Positions 45,126-54,034 of a DNA stretch of 64,000 nucleotides are shown here, piece after piece (within the stretch, counting starts at the first letter, position 1; each line of letters opens with the position of its first letter). Source of the DNA: Geomicrobium halophilum (GTDB taxonomy: Bacteria; Bacillota; Bacilli; Bacillales; Marinococcaceae); NCBI RefSeq assembly GCF_014207655.1, contig NZ_JACHHJ010000001.1:806001-870000 (forward strand), in the 5' to 3' direction. A program made the translations under genes and the position numbers. The notes below the pieces were generated by a model that saw only the letters and a program-made list of their open reading frames with translations, ran no database searches and had not been told where the DNA came from.

Positions 45126-46598
45126 ATGAAACGTGAAGAACAAAGGCTCATTTTTGAACTGAGCAGACCTGGGCGAAGCGGCGGATCGTTGCCGGAAAAT
45201 GATGTCCCAGAAATAAACGTCAACGAATTATTTTCATCAGATTATATTCGAAAAGATGAACCAGAGCTGCCGGAAGTATCAGAGCTTCAGCTCATTCGCC
45301 ATTATACAGCGTTGTCCAATCGCAATTTTGGCGTTGATTCTGGATTTTATCCGCTGGGATCTTGTACGATGAAGTATAATCCAAAAGTTAACGAGGGTAT
45401 TGCCCGTATGGCTGGTTTTGCGCACATTCATCCGTATCAACCGGAATCACAGGTCCAGGGTGCATTGCAAATGATGTATGAATTGCAGGATTCGCTTGCT
45501 GCCATTACAGGCATGAATACGGTCACTTTGCAATCCGCAGCCGGTGCCCAAGGTGAGTGGACCGGTCTCATGATCATCCGGGCCTTCCATGAAGCGAACG
45601 GGGATCACCAACGGACAAAGGTGATTGTTCCGGATTCCGCCCATGGAACGAACCCGGCTTCGGCGAGCGTGGCCGGATTTGATCCCGTAACGGTTAAAAC
45701 AGATGAACGGGGGCTTGTTGACCTTGAGCATTTACGGGAAGTAACGGGTCCAGATACAGCTGCACTCATGCTTACGAATCCAAATACACTTGGATTGTTC
45801 GAAGAGGATATTGTGGAGATGGCCGAGATTATTCACGATGCAGGCGGAAAACTTTATTATGATGGTGCAAATTCGAACGCGATTATGGGAAAAACAAGCC
45901 CGGGGGATATGGGCTTTGACGTTGTCCATTTGAATTTGCATAAAACGTTCACCGGCCCGCACGGGGGCGGTGGACCGGGAAGTGGACCTGTAGGAGTGAA
46001 AGAAGAGCTGGTTCCTTACTTGCCGAAACCATTACTTGTCAAAGATGGTGAAGATTACACATGGAATTATGATCGTCCGGAAGCGATTGGACGCATTAAG
46101 CCGTTCTATGGGAACTTTGGTATTAACGTACGTGCTTATGCTTACATTCGCACGATGGGACCTACAGGGTTACACCAGGTTTCCGAGAATGCGGTCTTGA
46201 ACGCGAATTATTTGATGAAGCGGTTAGAACCTTATTATGACATCCCATATCAACAGTATTGCAAGCATGAATTTGTTCTCTCAGCGAAAAGACAGAAGAA
46301 ACTCGGTGTGCGTGCTCTCGATATCGCTAAGCGCCTACTGGATTATGGTTACCATCCTCCAACCATCTACTTCCCGTTGAATGTAGAAGAGTGCATGATG
46401 ATCGAGCCAACGGAAACTGAATCAAAAGAAACACTCGATGAATTTGCAGACGCGATGATCGCGATTGCCAAAGAGGCCGAAGAGGAGCCAGATCAAGTAC
46501 TTGAAGCGCCTCATGAGACGGTGATTTCACGGCTTGATGAAACACAGGCAGCCAGAAAACCGATATTGAGATACGAAAAAGCAAAGGAAGAGCAATAA
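45126..46598 (+). CDS. gcvPB: Glycine dehydrogenase (decarboxylating) subunit 2
   Basis: A 490-residue PLP subunit of the P protein. The PLP lysine is in [20 protein letters not shown]. Other stretches: [16 protein letters not shown] and [11 protein letters not shown]. The gene follows gcvPA after 41 bases and ends the operon. Confidence 0.96.
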   Translation: MKREEQRLIFELSRPGRSGGSLPENDVPEINVNELFSSDYIRKDEPELPEVSELQLIRHYTALSNRNFGVDSGFYPLGSCTMKYNPKVNEGIARMAGFAHIHPYQPESQVQGALQMMYELQDSLAAITGMNTVTLQSAAGAQGEWTGLMIIRAFHEANGDHQRTKVIVPDSAHGTNPASASVAGFDPVTVKTDERGLVDLEHLREVTGPDTAALMLTNPNTLGLFEEDIVEMAEIIHDAGGKLYYDGANSNAIMGKTSPGDMGFDVVHLNLHKTFTGPHGGGGPGSGPVGVKEELVPYLPKPLLVKDGEDYTWNYDRPEAIGRIKPFYGNFGINVRAYAYIRTMGPTGLHQVSENAVLNANYLMKRLEPYYDIPYQQYCKHEFVLSAKRQKKLGVRALDIAKRLLDYGYHPPTIYFPLNVEECMMIEPTETESKETLDEFADAMIAIAKEAEEEPDQVLEAPHETVISRLDETQAARKPILRYEKAKEEQ

Positions 46599-46602
46599 AT
46601 AA

Positions 46603-46627
46603 AGCCCCCGGAATGGGGGTTTTTTCG
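46603..46627 (+). terminator. Terminator of the gcv operon
   Basis: CCCCC GGAAT GGGGG followed by six T residues. Confidence 0.8.
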
Positions 46628-46746
46628 TATCTTATGAAGAATGCCAAAAAAACGAGTTGTTAAATACCATTTATATTAACAGTAACTTTATTATGTAAAC
46701 TTATAGGTGTAAAAACCCTCCACATAAAAGTAAAGGGTTCATTCTC

Positions 46747-47148
46747 TTATTTCTTTTTCTTCTTGATCTTCCCGGTCCATTTTTTAAATCCTTTTTTCAA
46801 ATAATGGAGACCTTTATTGCCGTTCTTTTTCTTAAGAAGACGGGCGGCTTGGCGACTGCGCATCCCGGAATTATCATAAAGATAGACGTCTTGGTCTTTA
46901 CGTACCTCCGAAAGACGGTGTTTGAGTTGAGAAAGTGGAATATTACGTGCACCTAAAATGTGACCGCCCTCATATTCCCGCTGTTCGCGCACATCGATCA
47001 ATTGTGCCTTCCGGTAGCCTTTAATAAATTCCTCTTGGGTAAGGGGTGTAAGGTATGAAGGTGTTGCCAGGCGGCGAAAAAGCATGACGAGTGCAAAGGC
47101 GATGAGTCCGCCCCAGAGAATGTATGAAATGATTGTAAGTACATCCAT
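46747..47148 (-). CDS. yqhL: Rhodanese-like membrane protein (YqhL), Cys-less
   Basis: A 133-residue protein with one N-terminal membrane helix (IISYILWGGLIAFALVMLF) and a rhodanese fold (AQLIDVREQREYEGGHILGA, then NIPLSQL). The active-site loop reads YDNSGMRSRQ, so the catalytic Cys of CxxGxRS is replaced by Asp; sulfur transfer is therefore unlikely. The tail is very basic. ATG 47148 follows AAAGGGGG. It is divergent from lipM as in B. subtilis. Confidence 0.85.
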   Translation of the reverse strand: MDVLTIISYILWGGLIAFALVMLFRRLATPSYLTPLTQEEFIKGYRKAQLIDVREQREYEGGHILGARNIPLSQLKHRLSEVRKDQDVYLYDNSGMRSRQAARLLKKKNGNKGLHYLKKGFKKWTGKIKKKKK

Positions 47149-47278
47149 TTTTATCGTTCCCCCTTTTGTGTCCACTCCATATTATAAGCAACATGTCCAG
47201 TGGACGCAAAGCAAAAATCTTTATGTTTTCTCCCAATGTAAGGTTTGATAAACTAAAAAGAGAAAGGTAGTGTCAAAC

Positions 47279-48115
47279 ATGGAAAAAGAAGAATGGCTGT
47301 TGATTGATTCAGGGGCTTGTTCACCTGCGTATAATATGGCGTTAGATGAGATGCTTTTAACCTGGCACAGCGCTGGTCTGATTCCACCGGTGATTCGCTT
47401 TTACGAATGGGAGCCAGCAACGCTATCCCTTGGTTATTTTCAAAAGGTACATAAAGAAATTGATCTGGAAGCGGTCCAACGTCACCAACTAGGACTTGTT
47501 CGCAGGCCAACGGGTGGTAGAGGGGTTTTACATGATCGAGAACTTACGTATAGCGTCATCGTTTCGGAGGAGCATCCACGGATGCCTGCGACTGTCACAG
47601 AAGCGTATCGTGTCATTTCCACGGGATTACTCGAAGGATTTAAATCTCTTGGGTTAGACGCGTATTTTTCCATTCCCTCATCAAAAAAAGAACAAGACGA
47701 GCTCAAAATGCCAAGATCCTCTGTCTGTTTTGATGCGCCCTCCTGGTATGAACTCGTCGTCGAAGGGAGAAAAATCGCCGGCAGTGCGCAAACACGTCAG
47801 AAGGGCGTGATTTTACAACATGGCTCGATCATTATTGATCTGGATACAGAACAGCTCTTCGACCTTTTTAAATATCCGAGTGAACGAGTAAGAAGACGTA
47901 TGCAACAGGCGTTTGCCAAAAAAGCAGTCCCGATTAACGATTTAACCGAAGACAAGGTAGATACGCCTCGCGTTCGTGCTGCATTTAAAGAAGGGTTTGA
48001 GCGGGGACTGGATATTCAGTTATCCCCTTACACTTTTACCCCACAACAGGAACAAAAGGTGCAGGAGCTGGCGAAATCGCGCTACGAAAATGACGAATGG
48101 ACCTATCGCCGCTAG
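47279..48115 (+). CDS. lipM: Octanoyl-[ACP]:protein N-octanoyltransferase LipM
   Basis: A 278-residue lipoyl-ligase-fold transferase that moves octanoate from ACP to GcvH for lipoate synthesis. Visible: [13 protein letters not shown] at the start, [20 protein letters not shown], the catalytic Cys in [19 protein letters not shown] and KIAGSAQTR. The order gcv-yqhL-lipM is conserved and functionally sensible. ATG 47279 is used; GTG 47270 is an alternative. Confidence 0.93.
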   Translation: MEKEEWLLIDSGACSPAYNMALDEMLLTWHSAGLIPPVIRFYEWEPATLSLGYFQKVHKEIDLEAVQRHQLGLVRRPTGGRGVLHDRELTYSVIVSEEHPRMPATVTEAYRVISTGLLEGFKSLGLDAYFSIPSSKKEQDELKMPRSSVCFDAPSWYELVVEGRKIAGSAQTRQKGVILQHGSIIIDLDTEQLFDLFKYPSERVRRRMQQAFAKKAVPINDLTEDKVDTPRVRAAFKEGFERGLDIQLSPYTFTPQQEQKVQELAKSRYENDEWTYRR

Positions 48116-48146
48116 GGGGTGCTTTAGACGCATTCCCCTTTTTACA
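48112..48146 (+). terminator. Terminator after lipM
   Basis: GGGGGTGC ... GCATTCCCC imperfect hairpin followed by five T residues, beginning at the stop codon. Confidence 0.6.
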
Positions 48147-48189
48147 TAGTTCTAGATGGAGCTCGGTTCAAACAACCACAGTATCCAAG

Positions 48190-49593
48190 TTAAGAAACAC
48201 CAATAGCCACAGCGATAAGTAAAGCAATAATAGCGATGATGATCCAGGCAACGACAAGTTTCCAAATAAATTTAACCCAGCGTGTATAAGGGATACCTGC
48301 AATCGCTAAAAAAGCCAAAAGCGATGCCGAGGTAGGGTTAATGATATTCATGATGCCGTCCCCATACTGAAAAGCGAGAACCGCGACTTGACGTTGAATG
48401 TCCAGCAAGTCTGCAAGAGGAGTCATTAAGGGCATCGTCGTGGCCGCTTGTCCACTTCCAGACGGAATAAAGAAGTTAACAAAAAGCTGAAGCACAAACA
48501 TACCAACCACAGTCAGCGCACTAGGCACAGCACTAATAAAATTCGACAGCGAGTATACTAACGTGTCCATCACTTGTCCCTCTTCCATGACCACGAGAAT
48601 CGCACGAGCGAAACCGACAACAAGCGCACCGAATGCAACCATCTTCATCCCATCTGTAAAGGCTGAAAACATGCCATTCACACCAAGACCACCAAAAATC
48701 CCCGCAACAAATCCGATAATAATAAACATCGCAGCCATCTCTGTTAAGTACCAATCCCATTGAAAGACCCCGTACATATTTAGCGAAAACCCAATACCAA
48801 CGACGAGCAGTACAAGTACATGTCGGTACTCAAATACAATCTTTTCAGGAGCGCCGCTCACCCCTTTCTCATCAAGTCCATGCATATAGCTAAGCTTGGG
48901 GTTCTTTTTGACACGGTTTGCATAACGTAATAAAAAAAACATAGCGGCAGCTAAAAAAACGAGGTAGACAGCGAAACGAAAACTAATCCCGCTGAATAGC
49001 GGTACTTCGGCAATTGACTGCGCTACTCCTACCGTAAAGGGATTCATCATGCCGCCCACGAATCCAGTCATTGCACCAAGGCTCACCATTGCGGTTCCTG
49101 TAATCGTGTCATAGCCAAGTGCTTTGGCAACGGCAATTCCAATCGGTACAAAGATCATGATTTCTTCAGACATACCGATCGTAGCTCCGGGAACCGAAAA
49201 GACGATCATCATAATGGGGATCAGGAGAACCCCTTTACCTTTTAACTTGCCAACAAGACCATAAACAGAGGCGTCAATCGTCCCTGTTTTCATAATAACG
49301 CCGAACGTACCACCTACTAAGAATATATAGAAAATGATTTGTGCAGCTTCCACCATACCAAGAGGAATGGCTTGAAACATTTCAAAAGCACTGACGGGAG
49401 CTGATGCCACTTGCTGATAACTGTTTTCAACAATCTCCGTTTGCCCGTCTTGTTCTACACGTTCAAATTCGCCAGGAGTGATGAAATGTGTAGCGAGCGT
49501 CGCTAGCATAATCATCGCAAATAAAATCCCGTACGTATGCGGGACTTTTACCAATTTTGCAGGTTCTAATTCTTTTTGTTTGCCTGGTTTCAA
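48190..49593 (-). CDS. yfcC: YfcC/DcuC-family transporter
   Basis: A 467-residue transporter with about 12 membrane helices of the YfcC branch of the DcuC (C4-dicarboxylate carrier-like) family. Typical stretches: KVPHTYGILFAMIMLATLAT, VPGATIGMSEEIMIFVPIGI, and FFIPSGSGQAATTMPLMTPL. The real substrate is unknown; homologues are linked to peptides, amino acids or ornithine/arginine. It is divergent from the M20 hydrolase gene, which suggests import of a substrate for that enzyme (inference). Relative to B. subtilis it lies in an insertion between lipM and mntR. Confidence 0.85.
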   Translation of the reverse strand: MKPGKQKELEPAKLVKVPHTYGILFAMIMLATLATHFITPGEFERVEQDGQTEIVENSYQQVASAPVSAFEMFQAIPLGMVEAAQIIFYIFLVGGTFGVIMKTGTIDASVYGLVGKLKGKGVLLIPIMMIVFSVPGATIGMSEEIMIFVPIGIAVAKALGYDTITGTAMVSLGAMTGFVGGMMNPFTVGVAQSIAEVPLFSGISFRFAVYLVFLAAAMFFLLRYANRVKKNPKLSYMHGLDEKGVSGAPEKIVFEYRHVLVLLVVGIGFSLNMYGVFQWDWYLTEMAAMFIIIGFVAGIFGGLGVNGMFSAFTDGMKMVAFGALVVGFARAILVVMEEGQVMDTLVYSLSNFISAVPSALTVVGMFVLQLFVNFFIPSGSGQAATTMPLMTPLADLLDIQRQVAVLAFQYGDGIMNIINPTSASLLAFLAIAGIPYTRWVKFIWKLVVAWIIIAIIALLIAVAIGVS

Positions 49594-49725
49594 AATACTC
49601 TCTCCTTATCACAACATTAAAATGGATATTTATACATTTAAATTAATATTTATCTCCATACAAATATAAAGTATAATAAGTAAATGTCAAGGAGATTTAA
49701 GGAATTTTCGGCGGAGGGATCACAA

Positions 49726-50901
49726 ATGAAGCTTTCCATTCAACAATCGATTGACAAACGAAAAATGAATTTTTATGAGATCAGTCAGTATATTGGAAAT
49801 AACCCGGAACTTGGCCATGAAGAGTATAAAGCTTGTGAAGTTTTAACGAGGGAATTAAGAGAAAATGGGTTTACAGTTACTGTAGGGACTTGCGGACTCG
49901 AAACGGCATTTGAAGCGGTTTACGATAGTGGAAAGCCAGGGCCGAAGATCGCGTTTATGGCTGAATATGATGCACTTCCCGAACTTGGACACGCGTGTGG
50001 TCATCACTTAATCGGCACAGCCGCTGTTGCTGCAGGCATCGGTTTAGCACAGGCCTTATCTGAAGCGGGGGGCGCTGTCTACATATACGGAACACCGGCA
50101 GAAGAAACACGGGGCGGAAAAGTGACAATGGCAGAGAACGGGGTGTTCGATCATCTAGATGTGGCCATGATGGTTCACCCTTATTCCAGGTATGAAGAGA
50201 GTGGTCTTTCACTCGCAATGGACGCAATTCAATTTGATTTTCATGGAAAAGCGGCACACGCTGCAGCGAACCCGCATGAAGGAATCAATGCATTGGATGC
50301 CGTGATCCAGACGTTTAACAGCATTAACGCGTTACGGGAGCATGTGACAACCGACGTTCGTATTCATGGAATTATTGCGGAAGGTGGACAAGCGGCCAAC
50401 ATTGTTCCTGATTTTGCACGAGCGCAGTTTTATGTACGCGCAGCAACAAGAGCAGCGCTTGATCCCGTTTTGGAAAAGGTGAAAAACTGTGCGAAAGGGG
50501 CCGCAATAGCCACAGGGGCAGAGTTAGAAACGTCGTTTTATGAACTTTCGTATGACGATATGAACACCAATGAAACGCTTTCGAAAATATATATTGATAA
50601 TATGATCAAACTGGGAGTTGCAAGAGAAGAGATCCATCCAAAGCAGGGAGGGGGGTCGCTTGATATGGGAAATGTGAGTCAAGTGGTCCCTTCGATCCAT
50701 CCTTATGTGAAAATTACGGATGGGGGGCTTGCTTGTCATACACATGAATTTCGAGAAGCCGCACTAAGTGACCAGGGATTTGAAGGACTATTGGTAGGAG
50801 CCAAAACAATGGCTTTAACAGCCTATGATATTCTCACCAATGCTGATTATCTTCGTAAAATTAAAGAGGAATTTGCCGAATGGAAGCTGTATCAAGCTTG
50901 A
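49726..50901 (+). CDS. M20-family amidohydrolase/carboxypeptidase (AbgB/PM20D2-like)
   Basis: A 391-residue M20 metallohydrolase. Metal-binding motifs: AFMAEYDALPELGHACGHHL, GTPAEETRGGK, then MMVHPYS and CHTHEFREA. The central lid domain contains FHGKAAHAAANPHEGINALD. The branch includes p-aminobenzoyl-glutamate hydrolases and dipeptidases; substrate is uncertain. ATG 49726 follows GGCGGAGGG; the frame is open from 49684. Divergent from yfcC; the gap has a TATAAT box (about 49672) and two ATATTTAT elements that may be operators. Confidence 0.86.
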   Translation: MKLSIQQSIDKRKMNFYEISQYIGNNPELGHEEYKACEVLTRELRENGFTVTVGTCGLETAFEAVYDSGKPGPKIAFMAEYDALPELGHACGHHLIGTAAVAAGIGLAQALSEAGGAVYIYGTPAEETRGGKVTMAENGVFDHLDVAMMVHPYSRYEESGLSLAMDAIQFDFHGKAAHAAANPHEGINALDAVIQTFNSINALREHVTTDVRIHGIIAEGGQAANIVPDFARAQFYVRAATRAALDPVLEKVKNCAKGAAIATGAELETSFYELSYDDMNTNETLSKIYIDNMIKLGVAREEIHPKQGGGSLDMGNVSQVVPSIHPYVKITDGGLACHTHEFREAALSDQGFEGLLVGAKTMALTAYDILTNADYLRKIKEEFAEWKLYQA

Positions 50902-51567
50902 ATGAGAAGCCGCCCAGAGTTTAAGAGCTCAGGCGGCTTTGATACACCAATGATGGCTTGGCGTGAATATGATTTAAAAAATGTGTATTTACCGTTTATA
51001 GCCGGGGAAGGGATGGGAAAGTATTTCTCGGATCCTGCCTTTTGTCCACTCAAACAGTCACCAAAAGATGATCCAGCGGTAGCGATCATGCATTGGTCGC
51101 AAGTATTTGGAAATGCGAGCTTAACATGGAAAGACATTGCTTTTTTACAAGAGCATACAAGCCTCCCCATCCTATTAAAAGGAGTCTTGCACCCAGAAGA
51201 TGCAAAATTAGCATTAGAACATAGTGTTGATGGGCTTACTGTGTCGAATCACGGGGGCCGCCAAGTCGATGGTGCTTTAGGGGCTCTTGAGGCACTACCT
51301 CGACTATGTGATGTCATCCAGGAAGAAATTCCTGTGCTATTGGATAGCGGGATCAGACGTGGTTCAGATGTTCTGAAAGCTATGGCTCTTGGTGCAAATG
51401 CTGTGCTTGTGGGAAGGCCCTGCATGTATGGATTGGCTGTGGCAGGATAATAGGGGGTGTAGGAAGTTTTGCAAAACTTATTGGCCGATGTAGATTTAAC
51501 GATGGGACTTGCCGGAGAACGATCCGTGCGTGCATTAACGAAATCTATACTGATGGAATCGCAATAG
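50902..51567 (+). pseudogene. Decayed FMN-dependent lactate 2-monooxygenase/oxidase
   Basis: The C-terminal half of an FMN alpha-hydroxyacid dehydrogenase (lactate 2-monooxygenase type). Residues seen: VYLPFIAGEGMGKYF, PILLKGVLHPEDAKLAL, VSNHGGRQVDGALGALEALP (catalytic His and FMN loop) and LLDSGIRRGSDVLKAMALGA. The N-terminal part, around 180 residues, is missing. The frame is broken by stops at 51448 (TAA), 51451 (TAG) and 51460 (TAG), after which the same frame resumes family sequence (EVLQNLLADVDLTMGLAGER). It begins at the M20 stop codon (TGAATG). Confidence 0.88.
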
Positions 51568-51577
51568 AATTTAAAAC

Positions 51578-51615
51578 AAACCCCGCGCACATTCAAATGT
51601 GGCGCGGGGTTTTGT
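51578..51615. terminator. Bidirectional terminator between pseudogene and dat
   Basis: AACCCCGCGCAC pairs with GTGGCGCGGGGTT, with A/T tails on both sides. Confidence 0.85.
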
Positions 51616-51660
51616 GCTTAACCAAAGAATGATTTATGATCCTGTCTTCCCAAACTACTT

Positions 51661-52518
51661 TCATTCCCCATTTCGTGTTTTTGCAATATCTTCTCGCATC
51701 ATGTTTTGTAATTGCTTGGTAATAGGTCCGATGTTTGTCGTCCCGTGCCTTGTCCCCCGCCATTCTCGAATAGGGGTAACCTCATTGATTGTACTTGTAA
51801 TAAAGGCTTCGTCTGCTTCTAGTGCTTCATCTATAGTGAACGGAGTGTAATTAACGGAGAGTCCTTGTTCTTCAGCAAAATCGATGACAACTCTTCGGGT
51901 GATACCATTGAGGATTAGGTTGTCGGCAGGATGAGTTTGTAAATGTCCGTCTTTGACAATGAAGATATTGGAAGAGGAACCTTCCGTTACCGTTTCTCCG
52001 CGGTGAAGAATCGCTTCCTCGCAATCGTGATCTGCCGCTTGTCTTTTTGCCATGATATTGCCGAGAAGGTTGACCGTTTTTATATCACAGCGCAGCCAGC
52101 GAATGTCTTCGCTAAGGTAAACCACGGCCCCCTCATCCTGGGTTTGCTCAGGGATGGCCATTTCTTTCGTAAAGGCAAAGGAAATGGGTTCAATATTACG
52201 TTCGTAGAGATGATCGCGGACAGCAGCACCACGGGATACTTGGATATAAACGAAGCCATCTTCAACGAGTTCGTTTTCGCTCAGGAGTTCTTGGATCGCA
52301 GATTTTAACGATTGCTTCTGTGAGTTAGAGTAAGTAATGTCAAGTTCTTCAGCGCTTCTTTGCAGTCGCTGCAAATGCATTTCTAGTTTATAAGGGTAAC
52401 CGCTGTACACTCGAATGACTTCATAGACGCCATCGCCAAAGTACATACTGCGATCATCAAAAGAGAAGGAGGCTTCGTCTCGGTTGATCAATGAGTTATT
52501 CATCAGGACCTTTTCCAT
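51661..52518 (-). CDS. dat: D-amino-acid aminotransferase
   Basis: A 285-residue class IV PLP aminotransferase (Dat). Signatures: FDDRSMYFGDGVYEVIRVYS, the PLP-Lys segment DIKTVNLLGNIMAKRQA, and TEGSSSNIFIVKDGHL. It produces D-glutamate or D-alanine for wall synthesis, or degrades D-amino acids. ATG 52518 was chosen although the ribosome site is modest (TAGGGATGTAAGA). It is divergent from mntR. Confidence 0.9.
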   Translation of the reverse strand: MEKVLMNNSLINRDEASFSFDDRSMYFGDGVYEVIRVYSGYPYKLEMHLQRLQRSAEELDITYSNSQKQSLKSAIQELLSENELVEDGFVYIQVSRGAAVRDHLYERNIEPISFAFTKEMAIPEQTQDEGAVVYLSEDIRWLRCDIKTVNLLGNIMAKRQAADHDCEEAILHRGETVTEGSSSNIFIVKDGHLQTHPADNLILNGITRRVVIDFAEEQGLSVNYTPFTIDEALEADEAFITSTINEVTPIREWRGTRHGTTNIGPITKQLQNMMREDIAKTRNGE

Positions 52519-52593
52519 TATCTTACATCCCTACCTTTTTTCTAGTAATGTAACTTCTATATTAACATGTTTTTAACGTTTCAGCAGAGTTTG

Positions 52594-52622
52594 TTGTCGC
52601 TCGTGAACGATTTGTGTACAAT
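52594..52622 (+). promoter_or_regulatory. Promoter of mntR
   Basis: TTGTCG and TACAAT spaced by 17 bases, 70 bases upstream of mntR. Confidence 0.6.
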
Positions 52623-52692
52623 AATAAGTGCATAATCAACGACCTGACCGTTTGTGTCGCTCGATCGGCATGAAAAAATTGGAGGAGTTTAG

Positions 52693-53112
52693 ATGGCGGC
52701 GACGGCTAGTATGGAAGATTATCTGGAATGTATCTATCAACTGATTGAAGAGAAGGGCTATGCCCGGGTATCAGATATTGCAGACACGCTTGAAGTGCAT
52801 CCATCTTCAGTAACGAAAATGGTTCAAAAACTTGATAAAAGCGAATATCTTGTCTATGAAAAATATAGAGGTCTGGTATTAACAGCGAAAGGCAATAAAA
52901 TTGGCAAACGACTCGTCTATCGCCATGAATTGCTAGAAGAATTTTTACATATGATTGGCGTTGATGATACTTATATTTATCGCGATGTCGAAGGAATTGA
53001 ACATCACCTGAGTTGGGATGCGATTGATCGGATCGGGGATCTCGTTCAGTATTTTAATGAAGATAAGAGTCGTCTAGAAACATTACAGGAACATCATAAA
53101 ACTACAGAATAA
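52693..53112 (+). CDS. mntR: Manganese-dependent transcription regulator MntR
   Basis: A 139-residue DtxR-type regulator nearly collinear with B. subtilis MntR (142). The helix-turn-helix [19 protein letters not shown] is clear, and all manganese ligands are retained with a one-residue offset: Asp9, Glu12, His78, Glu100, Glu103 and His104. It represses Mn import when Mn is high. TTGGAGGAG precedes ATG 52693. Confidence 0.97.
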   Translation: MAATASMEDYLECIYQLIEEKGYARVSDIADTLEVHPSSVTKMVQKLDKSEYLVYEKYRGLVLTAKGNKIGKRLVYRHELLEEFLHMIGVDDTYIYRDVEGIEHHLSWDAIDRIGDLVQYFNEDKSRLETLQEHHKTTE

Positions 53113-53207
53113 GCAAAATCGAGGCAGCTATCTTGTCGCTTTTTTTACAATTGTATGCCGAGACATACTGGACCTTTGCTTAAACTCAAGGGCTTCCTCA
53201 ACTTAAA

Positions 53208-53248
53208 AACAACCCGTACTCCTTAAAAGAGATACGGGTTGTTTTTTA
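53208..53248 (+). terminator. Terminator after mntR
   Basis: ACAACCCGTA and TACGGGTTGT hairpin followed by TTTTTTATT. Confidence 0.85.
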
Positions 53249-53282
53249 TTACGGACGGGATTGCATTTTCAGGAACGAAGAA

Positions 53283-53420
53283 TTAACAAAATCCTCCGCC
53301 ATAACCATATCCTCCGTGACCTCCACCGTACGCAGAGCCGACGATGATCAGAAGGATAAATAAAACCACAAGAAGCGCAAATCCTCCGCCAAAGCCATAT
53401 CCACCTTTTCCAGCTGACAT
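53283..53420 (-). CDS. YjcZ-family small sporulation protein
   Basis: A 45-residue peptide: a Gly/Tyr-rich N-terminus ([19 protein letters not shown]), one membrane helix ([17 protein letters not shown]) and a Gly/Tyr/His-rich tail ([14 protein letters not shown]), the pattern of YjcZ family proteins found in spore formers. AAAGGAGGAAG lies 8 bases before ATG 53420. The location in a sporulation cluster supports it. Confidence 0.85.
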   Translation of the reverse strand: MSAGKGGYGFGGGFALLVVLFILLIIVGSAYGGGHGGYGYGGGFC

Positions 53421-53550
53421 GTTATCTTCCTCCTTTCATTAGTAGGGTATGCGGGGAAAAAAGATAATGTTTGGGCTTCAGGCTCAGTCGAGGCAACATA
53501 TTTCGGGGTGAAAGGCACCTATTTTCCACCCTTCCCCCTCATCTCCCCAG

Positions 53551-53578
53551 ACAAATGGTGGTGCAGGCGCATATGATA
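53551..53578 (+). promoter_or_regulatory. Candidate sigma-K promoter
   Basis: AC at 53551-53552 and CATATGATA (53570-53578) are 17 bases apart, which fits the sigma-K consensus mACm / CATAnnnTA. It would place the 53610 gene under late mother-cell control. Confidence 0.45.
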
Positions 53579-53609
53579 TGAGGAATTCTAATGGATAGGA
53601 GGAATTTCT

Positions 53610-53816
53610 ATGGAAATGCAAAATCTCATGAATCTGTTGGTGGAGCGTGTATTAGCGAAGCACAATATAACGAAGGATTCTGTGAACCTTTCAGAAGAAG
53701 AAAGCAAGCGTCTTCGTGAGATTGTCAGAAATATTGAAAAAGAGGCAAATGAGTTCCTGAATGATCAAACGACGACGGTTACAGAAGATGAAAATACGGA
53801 CTCAAATTCGGATTAA
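53610..53816 (+). CDS. Small helical protein, probable sporulation gene
   Basis: A 68-residue protein, helical in the first 50 residues (MEMQNLMNLLVERVLAKHNI) with a disordered Thr/Asp/Glu-rich tail. I recognise no family. GATAGGAGG precedes ATG 53610. A possible sigma-K promoter upstream and the nearby cotX-like gene suggest a coat-associated role (inference). Confidence 0.65.
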   Translation: MEMQNLMNLLVERVLAKHNITKDSVNLSEEESKRLREIVRNIEKEANEFLNDQTTTVTEDENTDSNSD

Positions 53817-53857
53817 AGAAAAAAAATAGGTGGAATGAGTAGCAAAAACTTGTTAGA

Positions 53858-53930
53858 GGGTGTTTACAAAGCGTGATAAACTTCCTCGAAAAAGAAAATC
53901 ACTGTTTCTTTTTCGAGGAATTGAACACCC
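53858..53930. repeat. MITE-like dispersed repeat, short copy C
   Basis: GGGTGTTTACA at the left and TTGAACACCC at the right form inverted ends. The core is a 16-bp hairpin (TTCCTCGAAAAAGAAA with its complement), which shares the TTCCTCGAAAA block with copies A and B. It may terminate transcription from 53610. Confidence 0.55.
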
Positions 53931-54034
53931 ACTTGTAATAAAAATAAACGATTTTATCATGTAACTCAGTCCACGCAAATGAGAGATGATTGTCATACAG
54001 TGTAGTAAGACAACAAAAAGGAGGTAAAAAATCA

